Source: Phoronis australis
Taxonomy: Eukaryota > Phoronida > Phoronidae
Reading direction: 5' to 3'
Assembly: GCA_002633005.1 (NCBI GenBank)
Contig: NMRA01000029.1
Location: forward strand, 1,345,796 to 1,409,795
Length of the DNA: 64,000 nt
The notes beneath the pieces were generated by a model. It had not been told where the DNA came from. It worked only from the letters and a program-made list of their open reading frames with translations, and did not search any database. The position numbers and the translations under genes were made by a program. This document shows, piece after piece, positions 47,379 to 57,849 of the stretch (its first letter is position 1; each line of letters opens with the position of its first letter).

Positions 47379-48945
47379 AGAGACAGCTTTCAATAACCTG
47401 AAGGATGCGCTGACAAGTACCTCAGTACTTGCATATTTCGACCATCAGAAGAAAACCGAAATACTAGTCGACGCAAGCCCAGTTGACCTAGGTGCTGTCT
47501 TGATGCAAGAAGATAAAGTCATCTCGTATGCAAGCCGTGCACTCACTGACACTGAGACACGATACTCACAGACAGACCAAGAAATGCTCGCACTTGTCTT
47601 TGGAGTTGAAAAGTTCCATATCTACATTTATGGCTCAACCTTCACGATCACCACTGATCACAAACCTTTGCTTGGTATAATCAAGAGCCAGAAGCCGACC
47701 ACAGCAAGAATGGAGCGATGGAGACTACGACTTATGCCATATGAAATGACCGTGCAGTATCGCCCAGGAAAAGATGAGAACAACCTAGCAGACTACATGA
47801 GTCGTCATCCAGTCACACAGCCGAATCGACAAAACGCAGGAGAAGCATACATTCAGTATGTAATGAAGACTGCAGTCCCGAAGTCGATGACTGTAGAAGA
47901 GGTACGTGCAGCGAGCCGAAAAGATCCAGTGATACCGGCGCTGGTAACGGCTATCGAAACTGGAATTTGGAGCACAGCAAAACTGAGCTCGTTCACATCG
48001 TTCAGGGACGAACTATCTGTCGCAGATGGAGTTGTTCTTCGAGGACACAGAATCGTCATTCCTGAGAGCCTCCAGAAGCGTGTAATCACTATTGCCCACA
48101 AGTCCCATCAAGGTGTGGTGAAAACCAAACAGCTCATCCGAGAAAAGGTGTGGTTCAGTGGTATTGACAAGGCCGTAGAAAAGGCTGTGAGCGGATGTAT
48201 TCCATGCCATGTGTCAAACCCTGGACAACCTCACAGAGAACCAATTGTACCTACTGACCTTCCAGTGGAACCGTGGCATTCTCTCGCCATGGATTTTGCG
48301 GGTCCATTTCCTACGGGAGAATATCTTCTTGTAGTTATAGATGAATAGAGCAGATATCCAGAAGTAGAAATCGTCTAATCTACTTCAGCTAAGGCTGTGA
48401 TTCCGAAACTCGAGATGATCTTTGCTCGACATGGCAGCCCCCACAAACTCAAGACCGACAATGGACCGCCATTTAGCAGCCATGAGTTCTCAGCCTTCGC
48501 CCAACAGTTCGGAATCGTTCACAAGAAAGTTACGCCGTTGTGGCCAGAAGCAAATGGCGAAGCAGAGAGATTCATGCAAACTCTGAATAAGTACATACGA
48601 GCAGCAACAACAGCCCAAGAGAATTGGAAGACGCAACTTCCCCCGTTTCTTTCCCAGTACAGAGCGACGCCTCACTCCTCTACCAAGACACCTCCGTTTG
48701 AAGGCCTCACTGGTCGAAAGATGAACATTGGTCTACCCACCATACATCAGTGTCCCAACAACGTTTCAGTTCACAATCGCATCGATGAGAATGACACCTC
48801 CAGCAAGGCCAAGATGAAGTCATATGCTGATAACCGCCGACATACACAGACTTCGAATCTGCGACCTGGATATCACGTGCTAGTGAAGCAACCCAAGTTG
48901 AACAAAACAACACCGCCGTTCCAACCGTCACCTTTCACTGTCTGA
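47376..48945 (+). pseudogene. pol remnant: RNase H and integrase
   Basis: The frame from 47376 has the RNase H region (TEILVDASPVDLGAVLMQ, the SQTDQEMLALVFG motif and the TDHKPL motif), the chromodomain-side linker, then an integrase with an H2C2-type zinc region (HKSHQGVVKTKQL, CIPCHV) and the first catalytic aspartate in MDFAGPF. Stop codons occur at about 48346 and 48376. It continues as the second catalytic aspartate in KTDNGPPF and the glutamate in PEANGEAERF. The integrase core is therefore recognisable but interrupted. Confidence 0.88.
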
Positions 48946-49506
48946 TAAGAAAGTCAGCATGATTACATCACAACGAGGACAACAGATGATAACCCGTAAT
49001 TCCTCACATTTCCGACAGATCCACGGTGACATCGACACCAACGAAGACGACAAAGAAGATGGATCTACCCAGATCGATACTATAACATCTACTACATCTA
49101 CCAAGAAACTGTCTACATCTAGTCCCAGTCCCCCAAGTGATGAGATTCCAGCTACATCGCAAACCTCCAGACCCAATCGTGACCGACGTCCGCCAGACTA
49201 TTTAAAGGACTATGTACTAACCCGTTAGTTGCCGTCAATCCGATTGTGTGCGAGAGACCATTACAAACAGTGTTTATCACATAGACTTTAGAGTTAGTAA
49301 TTAAGTTCTTGTTCTTACTAGAGTTTAAGATTACTCTAGCATTCAAGTAGCATGTAGTTGTTTACTTCTGTTTGCATTTAGTGTATCAGTTTGCACTAGA
49401 TCCTAGGTGCCACTTAATTAACCTTTATTAGCAAGTTGTCACGTTCTGTTTAGATCTTCAGGAACTTGTATTGAGTAGGAATCTTCACTCTGTAGTATGG
49501 GAGGAT

Positions 49507-49636
49507 CGTAGTGTTGTTACATTCGAATAGTATCAATGTAAGAGTCATTTCCGGTACGTCGATCGTCTGACATTCACAATACAAGTTAGTTCCTGATTTA
49601 CTTGACTGTTTTATTAGACTAACTAACGATGCAACA
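49507..49636 (+). repeat. 3' LTR (130 bp)
   Basis: Partner of 46606-46735. Its first base is C instead of T, otherwise it keeps GTAGTGTTGTTACATT and ends GATGCAACA. It is followed by the target duplication GTGGC. Confidence 0.9.
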
Positions 49637-49754
49637 GTGGCATTACTGCGTCATTTTATATCCACTTGAGAATGAAATAAGTATGTTTCAAAATATCGTG
49701 TATTTTTTAATTATGTCGCTAGGTCAGTTACTTCATCTATGTTCCGTTGATAGT

Positions 49755-49832
49755 AGAGTTTTATTCCGAACTTATGAACGAAACGGAATAAAGACTGTCA
49801 ACAACGAAAAGTGTCGTGTGTTTAATCAGTTC
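49755..49832 (-). repeat. Right arm of inverted repeat around the LTR element
   Basis: Reverse complement of 46406-46483. It adjoins, on its outer side, the inverted copy of repeat family C (49925-50170). Confidence 0.85.
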
Positions 49833-49924
49833 TGCATTTGAATATTATAAGAATGTTTAGAAAAATCGCCAGACTCCCCACTTTTGAAACACAAAGAAAT
49901 AAACGCGGCTACTCTTAATAATCA

Positions 49925-50170
49925 TTTTGTTTACATTAAATATCAAAGGTCACGTTTTCCATATTAGGGAAATGTGCTACGTCGTTTATGTCTCGCCGTA
50001 ACAAATGAGAAGACGTGCTTTGCCTTGTGGGAGAAAGTGACGAGCAGTTGTCGGATCCTATTTCGTTTGAAAATCGAAACTAAAGGAAAATGCTTTGACA
50101 CCAACAAAAACCCATAATCTTTACAAATATACCTTAAAACTACCTGGTGAACAGTTTTTGTTCTGTTTCA
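49925..50170. repeat. Dispersed repeat (family C), inverted copy
   Basis: Its reverse complement aligns with 42735-43010, including GGCAAAGCACGTCT and GTGACCTTTGAT. The two copies differ at many positions, so they are old. Confidence 0.75.
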
Positions 50171-51104
50171 GTCGCAGAAAACCACTGTTGAATAATGCAA
50201 TTTAGTCTGTTTCCGCGTTCTTTGCCTCTTTAAAAGTGCGAGTTTGTACTTGACGCATGTGCACATTGCCTTTGAATTGAATTGCACATTCTGAAAAATT
50301 AGGATCAGACAAGTGTCTGATAAACTCCGAAGCACTTTGGTTTGCACTTCGAAATCTACACTGTGGCGAAATGTCCCTATACGTCGATCGGCTGCGATTT
50401 CATTTCTTGAAGCTGTATTTCGCCCTGTTTAGCTCGTTGAAAAACAAAAATCGAATTACATGTAGGCTTTTTGGTCTCATAAAATTTTGTCTCTTACCAT
50501 TCATTTTCACCAACTTTTGATCGCACCCTACTCGAACTCTGAATCCACGTTAAAATACCCCTATAGGCTCCACCCCATTTACCTCGTTCAAGTTTCAATT
50601 TGTCATGCCTTCGCTTAGGTCTATACGCTGTATCGCGGAGGCCTATACGTGTACACAGTCTAGTAATTCCGCTTTATATACACGTCTGTAGGCGGCGACA
50701 ACTTGTGCCGTCACAATGTGTCAGTACAGTGTACGTACATGTATTATCTCAATGATTACCGGCTGATATCAATACACATATTTTCGCACGCGCTATATGT
50801 TGTGGCACGGACGAGCAAAAGTGTCGAGCGCGACAGTTTACGTCAATTATGTTACAATTTATGTCACAACACACGCCAGAACAGAACGTCATTGAAAAAC
50901 GACGGGCAACAATACAAACTAAGGATAAGGTCTGACATTCCATCGAAAATAGTCAACTACAAGGGGCCCAGTTTGAAGATTGGGAAAAATCGGTTATCTC
51001 AAAATTCGGGACCCCTGTAAGTTATTATTACAATTTCACAATCATAAAAACTCCACACTATTATTCAAACCTGACTGCACAAGACTTTCCACTGAGGCTC
51101 TTAC

Positions 51105-51350
51105 CGGTCTTGCAACTAACAGAGACATGAACGGGATAAAAATGCGTGTGCACTGTCGAGATACGGACATTGTATCGATTCCCTGGGGTCAGGTTGAAGC
51201 ACGTGAACTTCCTCGAAGTGACTTCGACATGTCCTATCTCCTTCGGACACTCGATTATGTAGCCCTCTTTGTAACCTGGTGCCGACTGCCAACGAACTAT
51301 CACGGTGTATTTGTGGGACTCGCAGCTTACCCTGGACACTTTGGCGAGTC
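51105..51350 (-). CDS. Fibronectin III domain exon, gene 2 (FN3-1)
   Basis: One FN3 domain: LAKVSRVSCESHKYTVIVRW, then GYKEGYIIECPKE, NLTPGNRYNVRISTVHTHFY and VSCKTG. The acceptor is AATTTATGCTTAG, the donor ACCG/GTAAGA, both phase 1. It follows the kringle exon as in gene 1, and its IST-H-H-F block is shared with the gene 1 exon at 20849-21100, so the two are orthologous positions in the tandem copies. Confidence 0.85.
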
Positions 51351-51879
51351 CTAAGCATAAATTCATGAACTATGCTACAAATCCACCTTCCGTGACGTTT
51401 TATTATCATTATTTACTGTCATAAAATTGGTCTCCATTTGTTCAAAATAAATAGTTGTGAATTCTGGCATTGGAAAGAACCGACAACTCGGCAGGGAGTT
51501 GACCTGCTAAGAGATGTCGTTGCATTCGACGAGCATAGTCTCGAGAAATGGCGAACTGTTGGCTCTTTGCAAGATCAAAAATCATTTCTTATCTGAGTAA
51601 GGAACATGTTGGGACCAATTTTGTAGTTGTAAGTGGTCTCAGCTTCTTTGAAGGAACGCGTGTGTTTTGCCCTTTTCAAGAACATAATGTTTTCGCGTGA
51701 ATCTCAATTAGGTTTACACTGACATAGGCTCTGGCACTTTAGCTTCCGACAGTTTTAAATACTGAATTGAATTTCAGAAACGAAAGTAAATCTGGCTTTA
51801 GGTGTACCAGCAGTTTACAGTAGACGGACGAGCAGATAATAGATACTGATGTGACAGTAGTTTCGCCTTGTATACCCAC

Positions 51880-52116
51880 CTGTGCATTCGCTTACTTTGC
51901 AAGGCTTCGGTTCGGCTCCTCCCACGGGGTAACACCAAGTGCCAGGACTGAGGTCATTTAGATTGGGATTTCGACAGTAGTTTTCAATCAGTTTCTGATC
52001 TTCGTCGAAAGAACGAATCCGAAAATCCCATCTTTGGCATTCATCCCCGTCCGCCGTCACGTTTACTCGGCCAGTGTAGTGAGAATCCAACGGTCCGAAA
52101 CACGACGAAAAGTCCG
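51880..52116 (-). CDS. Kringle domain exon, gene 2
   Basis: One complete kringle with six cysteines: SSCFGP, DECQRW, NYCRNP, TWCYP, KPCKV and SECT. The acceptor lies in TTGCTCATTCTAG and the donor is ACAG/GTGGGT, phase 1. It is the most upstream exon of gene 2 that I can identify. An F5/8C pair would be expected before it by comparison with gene 1, but none was seen between here and the right edge, so gene 2 either lacks one or its exons are further right. Confidence 0.88.
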
Positions 52117-52512
52117 CTAGAATGAGCAAGGAGGTCTTAAGACACCTCGTACTCCCGTTTCCATTGTTTGTTCTCGAAACAACTCAAAAATAGCAAATAC
52201 ATTCCAAGCGAAGGTCCTATCAGCAGGAAAATCAATTAAATGAGATCAGCTTCTGCGGGGAAACCCGCGATCCCAATTTTACACTTTCCTGGGGTGCCGC
52301 TTAATAAATGCCAGAATATTTTAAGCGCTTTTAACTAAAAGCCACCGACCCTGAATTCAGCGAATGTCTGAAAGAATTGGCAAGTTGCACTAAAATCATT
52401 AGAAACAAAGCGGAGTTTTCAGATATGTACTGAAGCTCCGCTAATCAAAACCAACGACCGCACAAAGTCCACCTCTCCCAGTCATGATCGCATCAGCCAT
52501 AAATACGGGCAA

Positions 52513-53003
52513 TGCCCCTTTAAAGGCAAAGGCAACTTTTTTTCATGTCATTTTTAGAAAAAATAAGGTTCATTGATTATCCCAGACACATTTTTCACTT
52601 ATTTACTGCTTTTCGTAATTTAATTAATTACTCGTCGTCTACTCCAGAAGTGACGTTTTGGGAGGCAAGAATTTCGCGCCAATTTCTTTTCGTTATAGTG
52701 TGACTGTGAGAGCTGTCGAGTCAATCATTGTTCTACCTCGGTTGTGATAAGTTCGGTCGTCGTTTGCTTTTGTTTACAAGTCAGTCAACATCCCACACTG
52801 TTGCTGCGTGCCGGGATGTACTCATTATAGTCTCACACGCGCTTTGGGTACCTTGCGTTGCTTTCCGAAGGATGACACACTACTTCGCCGTACTTGGCTA
52901 GCTCGTTTATGTGAAGAACGCAGCGCTACCCGTCCACGCAACGTACAAAGCAGTGGAGGGTTACCGAGTGTGTGGCAAGCATTTTCTGCCGTCAGATTAT
53001 GAC
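52513..53003 (+). pseudogene. P-element-like fragment with THAP-domain frame
   Basis: The first 155 bp match the terminal inverted repeats of the element at 7454-8242 (ATAAGGTTCATTGAT, GTGACGTTTTG). From about 52790 a frame reads HCCCVPGCTHYSLT, then LRCFPKDDTLLRRTWLARL; after a frameshift near 52965 it gives RVCGKHFLPSDYD. This is a full THAP C2CH finger (C-x4-C ... C-x2-H) with the F-P and W landmarks. THAP at the N-terminus next to terminal repeats points to a P-superfamily transposase. The catalytic part is not present. Confidence 0.65.
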
Positions 53004-56000
53004 AGATATGTACACTGAATTGATGAAGGTCCCTGGTTTTTAATCTTTCAGATCAATGACAAATCAACTATTAGTCCCGGCAGTCCCTACTGCACCAGGA
53101 CTTAAGCTATGCAATTGATGTTAGTATTCATGATGAACAAATAAAAACAGAGGTGATAGCAAAATGCAATGAGCCACCACTGTCGAATATATCTTCAACT
53201 CGTCAACAATACGAACAGATGACCTGGTTTGTGTAGAAAGCATTTTTATCAACAATTTACAATAGGAAACGTAACGCTGCATATAGTACAATACCTAATC
53301 CGTAACACTGTGATCACGGCAATTTGGTCATATTTACTTTCATGTTTCGAACCTAGTTTTCCGAAAAACACTTACACCCTTTCGTTAGACAACTTTTTGG
53401 TGCAATGTCAACTTCCGTTTTGTTTATCGCAGTGAGCCCCGTTTCTGATTTTAATGTCCGCCACTTGAATTACGTCTATACATATAGGTTCTGATCTGCC
53501 ATGTGAACGGTGTGGGGAAAGTATTTAACAGTCTGCCAAAAATGAAGGAAACTTAAGAATTCGAAGCGTGTTGGATAATTATAAACTTACCTCGATTGGA
53601 GTAGACGAAGTAAGATCGCACTCGACATTATTCGTTCGGTCTTCGTTGATACGCGGAATAATGTCTCGTGGGATATTACTCCATGTGCGACACTCTCGGT
53701 ACGTTTTGTGTATTTCTACAGAAATAATGCGGGGATGTACATTCCAATTGCTCGAAAATCAAGCTGTTCAAGCGAACTTATTCATTCAAATATTCAAAAA
53801 GTATAAAGAAGTGAAATATATTCGGTAAAACTGTTAATGGTTTCTAAATATCGTACTAGAATTCTATATGATTAGAATTTGGACGCTCAACAAGAATCAT
53901 TTCCCTCATTCCTCTGAATTACGTCCTCTTCAAACATTCATTGCTATCACAGGCGCTCGAGGTTCCTGATGACTCATAACAATATATAAGAAACATAAAG
54001 ATTGGACACTAAAAGTAAAACTTTGACGAGTCGAGGCTCCCAACTTCAACTGTCCCAAATCCAAACAAAATCTGCGTGTATCTCCCTCAGACCAGTATTG
54101 CCAAACCTTCGAAGCCTTATCTTTCCTTGATTTTATAAAATTATCCGTGTGCCTGGTGAATTTGCGACGAAATTTTCAAAACAATCTCAAAACTCGGAAT
54201 TCAAGGACCCAAAATAGTTAACATGGTGGATTCCAGTTGTGCTTTAACTTGTACGCCTGTCGAAGATAAAATTTCGAGTTTGAACAACCACTTCTATATA
54301 GATGTCAAGAAATTTATCACCAATTTAAATGATTGAGGTTACTAAAAATCCTTTCATTTCTGTGTTATGTGTTTCTTCTTATAGTTCATTTTATCACTTA
54401 TTGTAGAATTTAATTGCACGAACGGGCGTATCTTGTGTTTGATTTCGACATTATGTGCTCTTTTTTGTTGTAGCACAACGAAAGCACGGGTTTTGGTGGA
54501 AATTTCCGATGTTTTACAGCACGCTTAGTCGTGGTAAATCACCAATCGGCAATTACCGGATTTTGCAGTAGGCCAGCTCTTCAATTATAAACAACATAAT
54601 TTTTCATAACCAGAGTTCTACTACATTCAAACTGATGCTAAATTATGTGGACACTCAGATAACATTCGTGGGCGCGCGAAAACAGAGCTTCGGAATTGCT
54701 TCGGGTACGTTCACCAAAAACCCAGATGCTCGAAAGTCGTCTGCCATAGTCTATGCTGCCATGAATCTCTTACGTCACGAAATAAGGTCCTTAAATTTGT
54801 GATTTTGGTCTTTATTTGTTATTTTTGTCGTCAAAATAGCACTCGAAGACAATTTTGAAGTGACCAAGTGAAAGAAGGTATTCAAATATTTGTTCGATGG
54901 AGATACCGCAGAGTTCCATGCTCATTTGAATAGACAGTTCTGAGAAAACAGATTTTGAGTGTCCAACCTTTGTGTTTACTTAGTTGTGAGTGACGTCAGT
55001 CGTGATCGATGAATATAAACCCAGGCGCTTCGGATTACTATGGACCTTCAGCTCTCAGCTAAGTATTTGCTACAGAAAACTTACTATATAATTGTAAAAC
55101 TGCATTCTACTCACCACTTTTGGACCTGGTAGAAGACCCGTCCGCGGTGACATCAAGGACAAATATTAACAAGTGGAAACCAACCTGAACAATTTTATAG
55201 TTTTTTGCAAGCATTCGATTTGCTAACGTTAAGGAATTAAATGCACGTGAGGAAATGAATCAAATACGTGCTGTGTACAAAATAACAGCATGCCAACCGA
55301 TTGTTTAAGCTGCTACGAGAGTTCAATTGAGTGCCACAGGTTAGACATGTACTATAGAGAAATATCTTACCAAATAACAAGGTTTTGAAAGTTCACTTTT
55401 GGTCCCATTTTAGACAAAAAAAAAACCATTCCGATTTTTTGTGTTTTAGAGATCTACTTTCCACGAAAGCGGTCACGCTCAAACGGAATGCGCTCTGAAG
55501 TCACGTTCAAGCAACTTCTTTTCCGCTACCGATTTTCTGGAAACTTTCCACAACACTCTGTCCTAAAACCACAGAACGATTGCCTGTTTGCCTCAAAAAT
55601 CACAACTTAGTCCAACAAAGCCCCTTCTGCCACTCTGTCTCAGGATACTCGGTAAAACATTAAACTTGCGCTGCTGAAAGTACACTCGATGGAGTTTCTC
55701 ACGGATGGAGAAGTCAAACGAAGTCGTGGCCTTTGGTATGGACACCGGAAAAAAATATAGAGGTAAAAAATATCCAAAAACTTGCAAACATGTTATTTTT
55801 CTTCCCAAATTCAGGACTGTCCCGGTCGTACTGCGGAGACAATGTTCCAAACGCTTTGACTCCAAAATTCCAGGAATCTAAACTAAAATAATCCGTTGCA
55901 CACCAAGGTTTTCTATTTGTCAGAACGGGATATGTTTTAACAACAAACATATGGGCCTCAATGCCGGGATTTACAGGATGGCACCGTTAAACCTTAGAGC

Positions 56001-57849
56001 GTAAGTCTCAGGGAACTTTTTTGTTCTAAACTTCAGCTAACTAATAAATACACTTAGCATTCGCGACAATCACTCCGGCCTAATTTAGTCCACAAAATAG
56101 CCGTCAAGCCTGTCTCAGTCTATTTCTTTCATTTTGGGAGAGCAACAGGCTGTAGACATTTTACTCGACTGAACACCTCCAATAACTCCGCAAATTTTGC
56201 CTTCGAACGATATGTTTTTAAGCTTCCGAATAAATGTCCTCATGAACGGACCTATTTTGTAAGCACGTATAAATAGATATCGCGGCCGGCTTGTGCAAAA
56301 ATATATAGGAATCACACCATAGAGTTGTAGGCCATTACTTCGCCTGTGGACGCTACTGGCTGCTGATTCTGCCGTTCTCTAGATAATCAGAACAATCATA
56401 ACACACTGGGGCTACAATAGTAGTTTCAATTTTTTGTTTTGGAAGTTTTTAGGCACACCTGAAGTACTCGTGAAAAGTACACTTAGTAAGGTCGGAAGCG
56501 AAAGGTGTCTTTTACAACCTAAAGCTTTTGGACAATGTTGCCAGCATTCTGCTTCTGATTAATTCTGCCGGTTTAGGTAACATAAATGGGCCAAACAAGC
56601 AGGCAGCAGGTGGAAATTGAGATAAGACAAGTGTCATCGTCCAACTTTTGACTTGGAAATTGCGAAAGTTTTGCCTGTACACAGAGGAAATGGGGAACAC
56701 AATATTGCCAACTACATGCTCGTCTCTCTACACGCTCTCATCTCAAAACTATTTGAAAAAATTACACTTGGGTCTATCTGATGACTACCGCACTACAAAG
56801 AATATCTTACAAATGTAAGTAGTTTTCACTAGAGATTGATCGCTACATATTTTCCAACATATATTTTCCAACATATGAACTAACCAATAACAATATCTGT
56901 AGACCTTTCAAAAGCCTTGATGGTATCTTGCTAGACGAAGAGACGAAAAGAGTCAATCCGCATATAATGTCAGAAATGTAAAATAGGTGACTCACTGTTT
57001 CACGAGACTCTGCTATGCTTGTTGCGTAGGGAACTGGAAAGACTGGTAATGGGATATGGAAATTATGGCAAATGGTGAATTCTTTGTATAAACTTGTTGG
57101 AGCGCAGAATGAAAGTCCCCGACTGAGCAAGCTCTTGCTGTGCGCAGACACCGACAACGTGACTGAAGAATCAACTTAATTGCAGTCAGGGCGTGATATG
57201 TCACCAGTCTGGAAGATAACAGCGATCGCTGCTTAATTAATGTAGGTTTCTTTAATTCTCACATTTAGAAGCAAGCTCTTGTCCACGCCGGCTGACAATG
57301 ACATGGCCTGTTCTTATTCAATGTCGCACATGCGCAGATACAAAGCAGCCAGCCGGGGGATGATATCGCCACTACGTATATCCCGTGATCCTGATGGGTT
57401 AATGTGTCCTAGAAAGAAAACTTTTGCCAGTGACGCATATCAGCCAAAATTCTCGCTTCTAAATTTTCAGACACAGAACAAGAAATTAAGTTTCTCATCA
57501 GAAGTCAAAGTGCTTGTATATGTTGGTCGGCGTTCAAGAATAGCTAAATCATACATGTACGTGAAGCCAGGTCATGCTATAAAAAATCATTGGAAATTTG
57601 ATCAATTCGACAGCCCACTCCGTTCTTCGCTCATGTTAGTGTCTGTGTGTATACTGTAGGACCGAACGGGCGCGCAGTCTTTTGCTATTCAGATACTGAC
57701 CTATTTTGTGAACGTTTCCACAGTTCCATTTTAATTTCAACGAAGTAGGCGTGGCTTTATAGAGACAAGGTTAATCAGTGACGACATGACATTGTAAAGT
57801 GGTCGCTTCCTTTTTTAATCAGAGTATATAAAACTAGAATTTGTTTACA
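53004..57849. other. Long stretch without recognised genes
   Basis: Several open frames of 60-126 codons occur on both strands (for example 55593-55865 and 55714-55950 minus, 57279-57659 plus), but none shows a domain I recognise. A short direct repeat CATATATTTTCCAA lies near 56850. I see no tRNA, CRISPR or satellite. Confidence 0.4.

Larger units (their letters stand above)
46606..49636 (+). mobile_element. Ty3/gypsy-type LTR retrotransposon, internally deleted
   Basis: A complete insertion of about 3.03 kb with 130-bp LTRs, a 5-bp target duplication (GTGGC at 46601-46605 and 49637-49641), a primer-binding region and a purine-rich GGGAGGA stretch before the 3' LTR. Inside are a frameshifted gag, then RNase H and integrase. 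Protease and the reverse-transcriptase palm are missing: the gag end and the RNase H start overlap near 47360-47380, so a deletion of a few kilobases joined them. Order RNase H then integrase places it in the Ty3/gypsy group. It sits in a gene 2 intron, in the opposite orientation to the gene. No envelope-like frame is present. Confidence 0.88.

Noticed and set aside
57279-57659. 126-codon plus-strand open frame
   Set aside because: Composition is unremarkable, there is no domain I recognise, and no splice or promoter context supports a gene.
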